A DNA stretch of 64,000 nucleotides from Aurelia coerulea. Lineage: Eukaryota; Cnidaria; Scyphozoa; Semaeostomeae; Ulmaridae. The position numbers and the translations under genes are program-made. The notes under the pieces are model-generated. The model worked only from the letters and a program-made list of their open reading frames with translations, was not told the DNA's origin and ran no database searches. This document shows, in pieces, positions 44,362 to 56,143 of the stretch. The stretch spans positions 10,064,501 to 10,128,500 of the forward strand of contig CM076952.1 of assembly GCA_039566865.1 (NCBI GenBank). Direction: 5' to 3'. Within the stretch, counting starts at the first letter, position 1; every line of letters begins with the position of its first letter.

Positions 44362-45215
44362 TTAAAGAGCACCGTTTAGCGTACATCTTCGTTACGGTAG
44401 CCAAAGAGAATTTGATTTATGAATTTGAAATAGCACCGTCTAGCGTATATCTTCGTTACGGTAGCCAAAGAGAATTTGATTTATGAATTTGAAAGAGCAC
44501 CGTTTAGCGTACATCTTCGTTACGGTAGCCAAAGGGAGTTTGATTTATGAATTTGCAAGAGCACCGTTTAGCGTACATCTTCGTTACGGTAGCCAAAGAG
44601 AGTTTGATTTATGAATTTGCAAGAGCACCGTTTAGCGTACATCTTCGTTACGGTAGCCAAAGAGAGTTTGATTTATGAATTTGCAAGAGCACCGTTTAGC
44701 GTACATCTTCGTTACGGTAGCCAAAGAGAGTTTGATTTATGAATTTGCAAGAGCACCGTTTAGCGTACATCTTCGTTACGGTAGGCAAAGAGAATTTGAT
44801 TTATGAATTTGAAAGAGCACCGTTTTAGCGTATATCTTCCTTACGGTAGCCAAAGAGAATTTGATTTATGAATTTGAAACAGCACCGTTTAGCGTATATA
44901 TTCGTTACGGTAGCCAAAGAGAATTGATTTATGAATTTGAAAGAGCATCGTTTTAGCGTACATCTTCGTTACGGTAGCCAGACAGAATTTAATTTATGAA
45001 TTTGAAAGAGCACCGTTTTAGCGTACATCTTCGTTACGGTAGCCAAAGAGAATTTGATTTATGAATTTGCAAGAGCACCGTCTAGCGTCAATCTTCGTTA
45101 GGTAGCCAAAGAGAATTTTATTTATGAATTTGAAAGAGCACCGTTTAGCGTACATCTTCGTTACGGTAGCCAAGGAGAATTTGATTTATGAATTTGAAAG
45201 AGCGCTGTTTAGCGT
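44362..45215 (+). repeat. 64-bp minisatellite, array 2 (about 14 units)
   Basis: It uses the same unit as array 1, with GAGCACCG starts at about 44366, 44430, 44494 and so on to about 45199. Several units carry one-base indels. The last unit decays into GAGCGCTGTTTAGCG. Confidence 0.9.
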
Positions 45216-46184
45216 TAATTTAAATTTGATGCAGACTTTGTCCACAAGAGATTTGCTAAACCTATTGTTACAGCCTTTTTTGTCACTTCTTTTGACCCAA
45301 AAGCTCCAGTTTACGCTGTTTCGTGCAATGATGAAAGTCACTCGAATCAATGCTTGCATTTGAGCTTTAATTTGGTATGTCTTATGACGTATGACATTGT
45401 TCGTTGATGGTGGTTTCACATAGTTGCAGTGCTTCATATCGACTCCAGCTTGGCTCAAACATTCCTAAAGTTATGACTTATAAGACGAAATGCCATGCTC
45501 GATAAGGCCCCCTCTTGACGTATGAAATTGGTAGCCTATGGTGGCCCTTGATTGTTCTAAGGATTTTATCTGTTGCCGTTGTTTTTTCCATGCAACCCAA
45601 GCACAATTACAGACAATGCGAAATTGGAAAATAAATAGATAAAACTACCGCACTACACACGGGAGATACGAAATGTGCCTCTGTCGTGTGCCTCTGTCTC
45701 ATAGACTCCTGTGAGCTTTAGTCAGTCCCATTCTGATGATAACACAAATTTCAAAGGCCTTTGTTTGCTAAGAATGTTTCCGTTTTTCGCATCTGATTTT
45801 TTCTAGTATCTATCTTTAAGTGCAACTTTCTTTTACCAATATGCATCAAATGGTGTCAATATTTTTGCACAACGATTCGGAGATTCCAAACTGCTATGTT
45901 TTTTCCTGCCGTCTTCCTTTTGGACGATTGCTTGCTTATGATCTACAAGTTACCCTTGTTATCTCCGATATCCCCCCAGGACATATTTCGCCCAGTGGTA
46001 TTCTTCTTAGCAGTTTATAGCCTTGTTTTTGTCTCAGTAGAAAAACAAAATCATGAGGTGATATCCTTTATATCCTCCTAGCAAAATACTTGGATGGCAT
46101 ACAAAACCTTTTGCAATGGGATTTGCTTGCATTCAGACTGTTCTTTTAACTGTTGCAGGCCGCACTTACAATTGCTAGAATGCG
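45216..46184. other. Unassigned sequence
   Basis: Small open frames only; I see no domain. Confidence 0.4.
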
Positions 46185-46459
46185 GGAGTCGGCCGTTAGC
46201 TATAGGCGATGCTGTTGACAGAATAATTCTGGTTTCCACTTCTGTAATAAATGTAACAGTCAGTAAGGTCCTCCTCACGCTAACATTCAACCTACAACTT
46301 GTTGAGGTAGATGAACAATGCATCGTGGATAGACGGAATATATTCATTTTGGTGCATGTGCAGCCAGCACTTTTGGCCAGTTTTCCATCACAAAAGCTCT
46401 TTAAAGGCTTCATTACATTGTTTATCTTAATGTACTACATATGTAATTCTTGATCAAAA
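46185..46459 (+). repeat. 275-bp direct repeat, copy 1
   Basis: It starts GGAGTCGGCCGTTAGC, ends TTCTTGATCAAAA, and is almost identical to 48609-48883. A minus-strand frame in both copies (MKPLKSFCDGKLAKS) is not recognised. Confidence 0.8.
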
Positions 46460-46794
46460 ACTTCAAAATTTCAACTTTACACTTTCTTGGATAAAATATA
46501 TTGTAGATTCCAGCTCTGTAAATGAAAATCTCCCTGGGCCACTAATTTCTGAATTATGGACCAACATTCTAACAGTTGGTCAACAAATCATTCCCTGACA
46601 AGGCCCTAGCAACGGCTATTTTGTTGACTATTTGGAGGCTGAATTTCGAATTTTGGGCTTGAGGTCTGCAATTCTTCTTTGCCTCTATTCCACCATTCCA
46701 TTTTCAAAGTGAATAGGAGGCTCTAGCATAATGGTTGAGTGGTTGAGAGTTCAAAATATTTGTATAAACAAGTAATCAGAGTAGAATATATTTA

Positions 46795-46860
46795 TATTTA
46801 TACGCACTTTTATGCGATTTGAAATAAGCACGACGTTCAAGCATAGCCCGTTATCAAGCC
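46795..46860 (-). mobile_element. PLE-B-type 3'-end scrap
   Basis: The minus strand reads CTTGATAACGGGCTATGC followed by TTGAACGTCGTGC and an A/T-rich tail. This corresponds to the diverged motif in the PLE-B arms. Confidence 0.5.
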
Positions 46861-47688
46861 TCAATATTTATCAAAATATTTGTAGCGGACAAGAAGTAAA
46901 GTTGAGTTATGATATTCATCGGCAACAATCGTAATATCAGCCAAGAATGGGAAATAAAGATATTGATGAAGGGGGGAAAAACTCACAAGCAACTTTATCA
47001 TGAAAATCAATTTTTCAGAGGCCGTGAACGATCCGAAGAGAAGGACAAAAAGCACCTTTCAACCCCCTCAAAATCTGCCTAGTTAGGCGCACAAAATGAA
47101 GTTGAAACTGGCATTCTTTCTGCAAGTGCAAAGAAACTAAAATTATGCACTACTGCTTGCCCCTTTCCACAGAAGCAAAGAAAGGGAATAATGGAGAAAC
47201 AAACTAAGATCAACAAAAAAGGTTATGAAGACCAAGGGAAAAGAGTAAGAAGAGGGGGACGTTCAAATATCAAGTCCATGCCCACAGGCCCTATCCTCAA
47301 CGGAATACTGATCTTTCATTTCAGTTTTTAGAAGATTGCACTTTTTGCGTTTTGGGAAATTATATAACAATAATCAATAGAAGTTTTCAGGCTCAAATTT
47401 GGTGTGTGGCTTCGTCAACCTGTGCTGCATCTACCGAACCAAAACATTTTTCAACTGTGAATCTATAAATAGACCTCTGTACAAAAGATGGTGGCCGCGG
47501 CCATTAATTATTCAAAGATATGCTTGTATTTTCTGAATGGTTAGGAATATTGCAAAAATTTTGGTTGGGTGGAAGCATATACTCAGTGGCATCATATCCA
47601 AGAAATTTCAGCTTTGTATCATTTGCAATTAATTTCTAAGAATTTAGACAAATCTAAACATTATGCATACGGCATTCAAACAGGAATG
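46861..47688. other. Unassigned sequence
   Basis: Nothing recognisable beyond the repeats at either side. Confidence 0.4.
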
Positions 47689-47869
47689 TATTCTCACCCA
47701 AGGGGTCACTCTGAAATCTCAAAATAACGCATGAAAACTCCATTCTTTACCCCCACGGGATCTGCTTAGCTATGTGTGTAACCCCTTGAGGCTCAAGCAA
47801 GGTATTAAAAGCTTAGAATTGGTTTATTCCGTCTCTTTCTACGCAACAAGCAGTCACACGTGTAAAAGC
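47689..47869 (+). repeat. 181-bp direct repeat, copy 2
   Basis: See 42681-42861. It is followed by CCTCGGCGACGGTTCTTTC, the inverse of the sequence that follows copy 1. Confidence 0.75.
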
Positions 47870-48309
47870 GACCCACCTCTCCTCCCTCGGCGACGGTTCT
47901 TTCCGCCAACAGTGGCCATTTCCACTTCACTTTTTCAACTATTACAGTATTTGCAGTTTTCCTATTTTTTCTTATGTGTGTCATTGGCTTAAAGGCAAAA
48001 AGGGGCATTAACTGGGGACAATAGGCCTTTCAGCCCAGAAAAGTGAAGTGAAAATTGTCCATTAGTCACAATTCCTCTCAAATAGCGATCTTCCTTCGCA
48101 CTCGGGTTTCTTAGTTGATTTGAGAGGGAGAGTGACTAATTGGATGAGAATAGGTTACTATCTAAAATATACATTCAGTTAATGTAAAAGAACACTGGTT
48201 TCAGAAACGACCACATGTCATTTTCAGGAAATGACCACACTTTCTAAAACGGCCATATAATTTTTTACAGAAGTTTCCCAAAGATAACCTTTGGCACACG
48301 CACTCGAGA

Positions 48310-48312
<3 letters not shown>

Positions 48313-48351
<39 letters not shown>

Positions 48352-48421
48352 TGTCAGTCATTCAGGCCAATGCGGGCCGACGACCTCCCCAACGTTTTCC
48401 AGCATACTCTGTTCCCTGTTC
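48313..48421 (-). mobile_element. Short retroposed fragment with (GAT)n tail
   Basis: On minus, about 65 bp (ACGTTGGGGAGGTCGTCGGC ...) is followed by (GAT)n. CACTCGAGACAT is duplicated at 48301-48312 and 48422-48433, a 12-bp TSD. The opposite TIR arm (about 41515-41525) has the uninterrupted sequence. It is probably a SINE or the 3' end of a LINE. Confidence 0.75.
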
Positions 48422-48608
48422 CACTCGAGACATGTTCTAGTTAATTGTAATATTTTTATCTAAGACACCGTTTGACCCCGTCTTTTAGATTTTCAACTGT
48501 TTTTACTTAAATATCAGTTTTTATCCTCAAATATAATACTTGTAGATATTCGCAAAATTCGTGAATATTTTTCCATTCGTTGTCGATGACATGAAGCACA
48601 CATAATGC

Positions 48609-48883
48609 GGAGTCGGCCGTTAGCTATAGGCGATGCTGTTGACAGAATAATTCTGGTTTCCACTTCTGTAATAAATGTAACAGTCAGTAAGGTCCTCCTC
48701 ACGCTAACATTCAACCTACAACTTGTTGAGGTAGATGAACAATGCATCGTGGATAGACGGAATATATTCATTTTGGTGCATGTGCAACCAACACTTTTGG
48801 CCAGTTTTCCATCACAAAAGCTCTTTAAAGGCTTCATTACATTGTTTATCTTAATGTACTACATATGTAATTCTTGATCAAAA
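48609..48883 (+). repeat. 275-bp direct repeat, copy 2, within the right TIR
   Basis: It interrupts the right arm of the 9.47-kb transposon between ATAATGC and ACAATCAAAAT; the left arm lacks it. It is nearly identical to 46185-46459, which suggests recent copying within the element. Confidence 0.8.
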
Positions 48884-49185
48884 TTACACTACAATCAAAA
48901 TAGAAAGATAATTTCAAGAATCGGAGTTGTGTGAGCAAAGATATTGAATTTTGAAGTTAGCCTAAATTGAGTGTTCATTGTCTTTTCGATATCAAATTTG
49001 TAAACTTGTGATTTCTTGAAACTTTAAAAATCTGTATCTTGGCTCTCGTAGCTCCGATTTTAGTAACTTTTCTTTCATTTTGATTGCCAATCATTGCTCT
49101 TTTGAAAGAGCTATAGCGTGATTGACTTTGAGAACTTTCATTTTTTGGCATTTATTACATTATTTTGGCATTCTGGATCACTGTG

Positions 49186-49257
49186 AAACGGCTCCTTCTG
49201 ATTCAAAGCTTTCTCATCGATCGAAAGCAGCGCACTGTCTTCAATGGCAAAACCAGG
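49186..49257 (+). pseudogene. LINE-A copy 4, continuation
   Basis: After the transposon the frame resumes with LLLIQSFLIDRKQRTVFNGK, aligning without gap to LLSLVKSFLKDRKQRTVLNG of copy 2. It breaks off near 49257 in GC-rich sequence. Confidence 0.75.
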
Positions 49258-50210
49258 GAGCGCCGAAGGCGCGGGAGGGGAAACGCACAGTGACTTGCGT
49301 GAATGATGTATGATGCGCATACGATCGAGGCTGCTTTTGAGTTTCAAATTTTTCCGAATTGAACGAGCTGGTTGAATGGCAAAAGCTGAACTGGAAAGGG
49401 AGTCAAAATCTGGAGAAAGGTACTTGGTAAGTTCAGTTTTTTACGTTATAACTCTTCCTGATTGACATATCCTTGTTTTTATGTAATATCAGCACGATCA
49501 GAATACACTTTACCCGAAAAGGGTGCATTTGTTTGCTGTTGCAGTGGGCCTAGTCCATTGGGTGGTCAGAACTTCAACGCGGCGGCATCCAATTTTCTCA
49601 AAATAAAAATCAACCAAGTTGCCGCTTTCACCAGTTTCAGTGAGTGCAACTAATAAGGAAGTAGTTCTGTAAAAAGCTAAGTAACATATTATAACATATT
49701 GGAGATATCGCTCGATATGGAGAGAGGGGTTGAATTGTGAAATTCGTTCATGTTCGATTCCAATTCGATAGGATCTCGACCAGTTAGTGTTTTTTTGACC
49801 GGTGGCCTGCCCATTATTGAAAGACGTCGAAGATGCACGTAAAATGAGTGCTGTTGTCCATTATTTTGTTGACTGAGACTATGCTCCATTTACAAGTTAG
49901 GCTTCAGTAGTAAAAAATAGCAGGTTGTTTTGGCTTCAAGGAGGATGATTTTTTCCTTTTGCTGATCCAGCTTCCTTGTCTGACCTAACAGGATCTGTTA
50001 CTGATCTCAAATTGACATAACAACAAAGTAAAACTTGTTTTCACTTTTCTAATCGGAATATTTCAGAACAGTTTTTGGCATGTCTATATAGCCCCAGGCA
50101 TTCTTAAGGATAAACTGTTTCTGTGAGCAAGTGGTTGGAAAACTGTGCCTGCAATTAATTCAATCTGAATCCAGTAAAAATGCCAGCATGCAGCAACTAA
50201 TGCATGGCGA
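49258..50210. other. Unassigned sequence
   Basis: No domain-bearing ORF. A short frame at about 49376-49431 (MAKAELERESKSGERYL) is followed by GGTAAGT, which could be a 5' splice site, but no partner exon is visible. Confidence 0.3.
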
Positions 50211-50212
50211 TA

Positions 50213-50509
50213 CCTGTACAAAAATACAAGGCTAAACTTGGCCTTGTACAGGCCAAGTTTTAGCCTTGTAGAGAAGATTATGACCTTGTTATGACCTTGT
50301 ACAAGCCTTGGAAGAAAATTACAAGGCTATCAGTAAGATTCCAAGCTGCAACCAGCCTAACACAAGGTTTCCACAAGGCTTCTACAAGGCTAATTAGCAT
50401 TTTTCCAGCCATTTACAAGGCTAAAGCAAGGCTATTCCAGGCTAAAACAAGGTTACAAGGCCATAAGGCTTGTACATGGCTATTACATGGCCTTGTATTT
50501 TCGCACAGG
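50213..50509. mobile_element. MITE built of AAGGCT sub-repeats
   Basis: The ends CCTGTACAAAAATACAAGGC and GCCTTGTATTTTCGCACAGG are inverted, with TA at 50211-50212 and 50510-50511. The 297-bp interior has more than a dozen ACAAGGCT / AGCCTTGT words in both orientations. No coding capacity. Confidence 0.75.
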
Positions 50510-50511
50510 TA

Positions 50512-52438
50512 TTATGTTTGTGTGCTTGCATTTCAATGAGGTCTGTATAGCTCAGACAGTTACTTAAAGTGCAACTTAGAAACTCAGCCATTACACAGTT
50601 ATTATATTGCATCTTTCGTTATTGCATCTTATCAGTATTGCATCTTTTCTTTCCAGCTGCCTGGCGTATGCTTGCAAGAATTGGTGGCGTGCACATATTT
50701 TGTTGAAAAGAAACTGCTTATGAAACAAACTTGACTCTCAGATTGTCAAAAATGAAGAAATTCTAATACTGAGCAAATATGATTAAAAAAACTGTTTGGG
50801 TGCTACAATGTCAAATCAGTTTGAAAATATGCACATTTGATGTTTCTTTTTCTGTTCACCTGCTTAGATTGTCAAGATTGGCTGTAAGAATTACCAGAAC
50901 TCCAAATCATTATATATAAATACAAATCTTGTTTTGGTATCGTTTGGGCTGGCAATGCAATTTTCATTTCAAAAACCTCATGGTTCTTGAGTGATGATGG
51001 TGCTACAGTCTATTTTAATACGTTGCTTCTTCCAATAAAAATTAGTGTGAATTCAATTTTACAATACAGGCCTTGTGCACATATACATGACAAGAATCCT
51101 TAAGAATTTTCAAGACCTCAGGTCACATTATGAAACAAATTCCTGAGTGATTGTGAAAGACTGTAATTTTTTTCAAAAAAGAATTCGAAGAAACTAATTT
51201 GTTTTTAAATTTATTGAGAATTCTTAGGCAGTAAAACATGTCGATATGTGCAAGGCATGTAATGCATAGAAACAGATAATCTATAAACTGTCTCAAAATA
51301 GATGTTGCCTGCAAGTGGAAATGCCCACGAATATTTGAATAACAAATAAAAGAAATGCTTTGGAAAGCAATTTGGCATTAATGCAAATCTCAGGTGACAA
51401 CTACAGTAATTTAAGATAGACTTTATGACAATAAATCAAAAAATGTCCTATATAGTGAACACAATTTTCAAGCTGTTTAATACAAAGTATAAAAAGACAT
51501 GGTTTAACTGATAAAATAACTATTTTCAAACCTCCTTCTCCCCCTCCGATTGTTCCAACCCCCTGATTATCATGAAAGCAAACCCCTGATTAGTCACACC
51601 CCTCCATTTATTTGGTACTTGAGAGTATGTACTTTATTGAAAATGTGCTCAAATGCCGAAAATAGGGCACATGCACTCACACAGAGGTACTCCCATTGTG
51701 GCCTAACAGGGGTGTCAAAACATGGTAGAAGAGGGCCAAAGAAAAATTTTTGAAAAATACCATTAAATGGAAGTATCTTTTTGCAGGAACTGTACTAAAA
51801 TGGTAGTTCATGGACCTAAAATTGGGTCATTTGGTAGCATCTATTAATAAAAGTTTTCTGCAGTTTTTTATAATTATTCATTATTGTAAAGACTATTGGA
51901 ACAAAGCAAAAAAATTCATTGATGATTATTGCTGCAATGACCATTTGCCATGTGGAGAACTGTATTGAGTTGAAATCTTATAACTGGCCAGGGATCTTCA
52001 AATTGGCAGTATGTGTTGGTTTGACAGATGGTAAAACCGACTGGAGCCCCCTGTTTAGCCTCAATGAGAGTATCCCCTGGGGTTATTCCTTTAAGGAAAC
52101 CTCTCATAAGAAACTAAACTCTTGGATAAATAAGCAATGGCAAAAAACTTCTTGAAACATTATTTTGGAACTTCTTTCGCACAATCTAAACAGTTAAAAA
52201 CACTCTTTGCTTGTTTCAAATTATAGTTGCAGATTGAAACTCATCACTCATGCAGTAATTTCCAGTTTTTAACTTGCTGTTACTGTGTAGTCATATTGTC
52301 AAAACTTGATCTGCTATTTCTGGCTGACTGATTTGCAATTTTCACAGGCAGGAATAAGTTAAATGCATAAAACTGGTATTGGTATCTCATATGGCATTGA
52401 CACGTGAGCCTGATCTACTGCACTAGAATTTCGCTTTA

Positions 52439-52439
<1 letters not shown>
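50512..52439. other. Unassigned AT-rich sequence
   Basis: A plus-strand frame at 51919-52155 (78 codons, including CVGLTDGKTDWSPLFSLNES) is not recognised. I see no repeats with clear borders. Confidence 0.35.
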
Positions 52440-52469
<30 letters not shown>

Positions 52470-52573
52470 TGTATGTATGTATGTATGTATGTATGTATGT
52501 ATGTATGTATGTATGTATGTATGTATGTATGTATGTATGTATGTATGTATGTATGTATGTATGTATGTATGTT
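52440..52573 (+). repeat. (ATGT)n microsatellite
   Basis: About 33 uninterrupted tetranucleotide units. Confidence 0.98.
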
Positions 52574-52589
52574 CTTATATCTGCTACAT

Positions 52590-52985
52590 TAGCGGGACAT
52601 CCATTGTGTTACACACCTACCTTAGCGGGACATTGGTGATTGGCGGGACTTACCCAGGGTCCCGCTAATTTTCTGTCAATTTTCGATGTCCTTACCATGT
52701 AGAAACGTCAAAAAATGCATCTTTGTTAGGTCCCGTGAAGTTGGTGAAAAACTTACACTAAAAAAAGTTGAAATGCCAACTTAGCGGGACCAAAGTTTTT
52801 TTGTGTGTTCCCATGGCAATTCCGTCTCAACAGAGTGGGAAATGCAATGTAAATGTGCCTAGTGTTGTATTACATGAGTTGTACTTCTGAAAAACACTCC
52901 GGAACGCTTACACACCATGTCCCGATAAGTTGGGTGTGTAAACATTTGAAGCTGCTGGTCCCGGCAAGTGTGTAATATTACGAAC
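52590..52985. repeat. Inverted ACACACC...CGGGACAT motif region
   Basis: TTACACACCTACCTTAGCGG (GACATTGG follows) at about 52609 is mirrored by ATGTCCCGATAAGTTGGGTG (TGTAA follows) at about 52917. Further AGCGGGAC words occur at 52593, 52645, 52664 and 52781. The same motif occurs in each unit of the array beyond 57.6 kb. It may be a decayed MITE. Confidence 0.5.
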
Positions 52986-53889
52986 AAATACTACCCATTC
53001 GAAAATGAGAATACCAGGAGTCAGTGAGCTGCGATGCTTGCGTTGCTCAAGGACATCAAACGAACCATAACCGTTATCTATTCAGTGCTGTGGAATGTCT
53101 AATTGGACAGAAGTGTAGGCCAAGATATTTGTGCCAAAAGTCACGGAAAATTTTCGGCAGTAGACCTTTTAGTTATACTACAATTTTTTTGGATCGAGTG
53201 AGTCTTTTACATTTTGTTACCAATGCTGAGTGACGTTAGAGCTTCAAAAAACTCTCTTCACACTTGAACATTTTACAAAATGTACAAACTATCATTCAAT
53301 TCAGAATTTCATGAAATAGGGAAAGGTCTATTTTGAGATCTAATAGAAAGGAATGTTCTCCTGTTACTTCTGAAGGCAATGTGAATTATCGCTGAAATCC
53401 CAGGGAGGAGGGGTACTGGACTAGGTAAATGAAGGTCATATATGGAAACGCATTTACACACCTGCCCCAGAAAATGTCCCAAAACTATATACACTCTCCC
53501 GTAAAACTTTGATAACAATATGATATTAAAAACTTTTTGGCAATTCAGTTTTGCTTATGACAACCCAACACATATATTCCCATCTACATGATCGACTCTT
53601 TGCATTTGATATTGTATCAAGCAACCACCACGTCAAGTTTCATAAGTTGTTTTTTTTTTGCTTGTAAATTCTGTATCTCGTTAGATGTTAGGCGTATCTA
53701 ACCTGACATCTAACAAATTAAAAAATAAGAAAAAGGCATCATGCTATTGCTCTATTATGCTATTGCTCTTGACATCATTTTGTAGTTTAGCAGTCCGGAT
53801 CAGACATCTAATGTCAAACAGACTCTAGTACACTTTTCATAAGTTTCTATTCGCGTGTTGGGCTATCTGTAACTGTATGCAGTTTAAAA
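52986..53889. other. Unassigned sequence
   Basis: A 69-codon plus frame at 53024-53233 is not recognised. Nothing else can be supported. Confidence 0.35.
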
Positions 53890-53990
53890 TGTTTCATTTA
53901 TTGGCCATGTGGGTAGTCAAAATCTTTTTGCTCCTCAACGTATCTTCCTTCTAGTACTGAAAGTAATTTGGTTTGAATTGAAGGTAGATT
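53890..53990 (+). repeat. LINE-A 3' UTR scrap
   Basis: GTGGGTAGTCAAAATCTTTT, then TGCTCCTCAACGTATCTTCC and TAGTACTG...AAAGTAATTTGG match the conserved UTR of LINE-A copies at 15385-15460 and 24010-24075. No ORF part is present. Confidence 0.6.
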
Positions 53991-55054
53991 AATCTGTAAT
54001 TTTTTTCCCAATAATTCTAATGGAGGGTATTTGGTTTCACAAAAATGAAACCAAATACTGGACCAAAAAATTGCAAAATAGCGCTAACGCTAGGAAACTA
54101 AAAAACAACGCTGTTAATACGGTATACCGGACTGTAGCAGTTTGATTGCGACCTACATACACCTTCCTCTATCACAATTTGTAGTTTGATCTATTAGATC
54201 GTTTTCGTAGTTTTAGATAGTTAACAGACAAAAGAATGATGCGAGAACGATGGGAAAAGTTTCATTAATGCACTTTCAGGAAAACTGCATTGACGCAGAA
54301 AATATGAATATATGGAACAGATCTTATATCATTGTCATACCATTGATCTCAACTGTTTTAATATTCGGCTCAAAGGTGTACATGTATTCGAATGTGAAAT
54401 GGTTTGAAAGGAAACTTTTCAAAACAAGAAGTAGTAATAGAATAATAATCATAACAACTAATGTTTTGGCAGGTTGACTTGTTCAGACGTGAGGCAAATA
54501 GTAGAATGAACTGAAAATAGTTTAATATAAAATTAAAGGATGAAAATTTTATTGGAGTCGAAGACGTTTTTTTGGACATTTACAAAGACTTCGATGGTTT
54601 TGTTTCTTTTTGAATAGCAAGATGGATATTTCGTCGTGGGTTGCTTTTTCAAATCGAAAAATGTGGGCTCCCTGGTTGGCAAACCACTCTTTTCCAGTTT
54701 CAGTGCGCATTTTCGGTAAAACAACACAAGAGCCATTACCTTCAATGTTTATTTCATGCTGAGATTTTTTGAAGTAACCATTCATGTCTTTGGGTAGTAG
54801 ATTCTGCAATGATTTACACACGTCAATGGCTACCCTTGTGTTTCAAGCTTTTTCAATACTGTCCCATGACGTTATCTTTGCTCTTGGGTTGAAAATTCTG
54901 GCCACTCTATTTTGTATGTTTACAGTTCCTTGGGGTATGGAATGCTGTAGTGGGTACAACAGTAGTGGCCGTATCATTGTGTTCTATATCGATTCTACTG
55001 CATAAGGGCTGACTTTTTCGAAAATACTAGAAAAAAGCTTTACTCTGGCTGTCG
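53991..55054. other. Unassigned sequence
   Basis: I see no supportable gene or repeat. Confidence 0.4.
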
Positions 55055-55865
55055 CTATATTATATACATTTGTTCAAAATGTTGATGTAGGCTCAGATGG
55101 TTATCCAAATCTACACGAAGGTACTTGTGCGATTTTGTCTCATGACCAGTTTGACTGTAGATTTTTATGTATACGTTTGGCTGTTTGGACAACTGTTGAT
55201 GTGATCCATATAGCACAAATTCAGTTTTACCTTTTTCAAGCCAGTCTGCAACTTTTTGCATTTGACTGTAAAGTAAATGTTCTATTTCATTTGAGTTCTT
55301 TCTTGTATGATATAAAGCAGTATCGTCGGCATATAGTATAATGCCAGCATCAATGAACGGAATATGGATGTCATTAATTATTAGCCCAAAGAGAAGGGCC
55401 CCAAGACGGATCCTTGTGGGACACCACATGTAACGTTTTCTTCGCATTAGTTGGTTTAGTCAAAAATTACTTTTTGTTTCTTATTAATGAGATAATTACG
55501 TATCCATTGTAATTCCACATAATCTATACCATAACTTTGCAATTTTTCCAGCAAGGTTGCATGACATTATGTGTTGAAGGGTTTACGGAGGTCAATATAG
55601 ACAGAACACTACATAGCCCTTTATCAATGTTCTATCTAACCTTTTTTGACAGTAAGGTAACTGCATGTTGCGTAGATCTCCCTTTTCTAAACCCAATCTG
55701 GTCTGGGCACAACAGGCCATTCGATTCATGGTACTGAGGCCGTGATTATTAATGATCGTCTCGATAACATTCGATAGAGCAGGCTTTACGGTGACAGGTA
55801 AAAAGCTGTCCAGATTGTCGGATTGCCTGATTGGAAAATATGGGTGATTTTCCCACATTCAAAGT
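55055..55865 (-). pseudogene. LINE reverse-transcriptase remnant
   Basis: Minus-strand frames in order: SNVIETIINNHGLSTM (about 55,780), a GFRKGRSTQHAVTLL-like fingers segment, then CGVPQGSVLGPLLFGL-like motif B near 55,400 across a frameshift, IILYADDTALYHTRKN with catalytic YADD, WLEKGKTEFVLYGS and LDNHLSLHQHFEQMY. Stops are frequent. It differs from LINE-A and resembles CR1/jockey-type LINEs. No 3' tail was identified. Confidence 0.75.
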
Positions 55866-55943
55866 TTTGATTTTTTTCTTCAGATAAAAAATGTTGCGTG
55901 CTCTCCTCCGCAGGTACCTCTTTCAAGGTTGAGCAGGTGGTGC

Positions 55944-55947
<4 letters not shown>

Positions 55948-55978
<31 letters not shown>
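55948..55978 (+). repeat. (AG)n microsatellite
   Basis: An uninterrupted dinucleotide run. Confidence 0.95.
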
Positions 55979-55981
<3 letters not shown>

Positions 55982-56086
55982 GGGACTCCCCTCTCCTTCG
56001 TTTTTCTTTCCTGTCAATTCGTCTCGAAGATGCTTTATTCCTCAACAGGAAAATGGCATTACATGATGTTTGGACGTTAATTTTCA

Positions 56087-56143
56087 ATACCGCATACCGC
56101 ATACCGCATACCGCATACCGCATACCGCATACCGCATACCGCA
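56087..56143 (+). repeat. (ATACCGC)n heptanucleotide repeat
   Basis: Eight consecutive 7-bp units, followed by diverged ATACCGAAATACCGCA. Confidence 0.95.

Larger units (their letters stand above)
39716..49185. mobile_element. 9.47-kb DNA transposon with TIRs of about 630 bp
   Basis: The outer ends CACAGTGATCCAG and CTGGATCACTGTG are flanked by AAACG at 39711-39715 and 49186-49190. The arms continue inward: TAATAAATGCC...ATGAAAGTTCTC, ...ATAATGTGTGCTTCAT, ...TGAGGATAAAAACTGATATT, ...GACGGGGTCAAACGGTGTCT, ...CCAGTGTTCTTTTACATT, to about 41680 on the left and 48165 on the right. Removing it restores the LINE-A frame. CACAG ends recall the CMC group, but a 5-bp TSD is not typical of that group, so the superfamily is open. 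I found no transposase; the interior is minisatellite, repeats and later insertions. Confidence 0.75.

Noticed and set aside
46078..46413. Minus-strand 111-codon frame conserved in the second 275-bp copy
   Set aside because: The copies are nearly identical at DNA level, so shared openness gives no evidence of coding; no family is recognised.
49376..49440. Possible host exon with a GTAAGT donor
   Set aside because: Only 18 codons with no acceptor or continuing exon visible; listed only in the gap note.
52441..52668. Long open frames of repeated MYVC residues
   Set aside because: They are produced by the (ATGT)n microsatellite, not by a gene.
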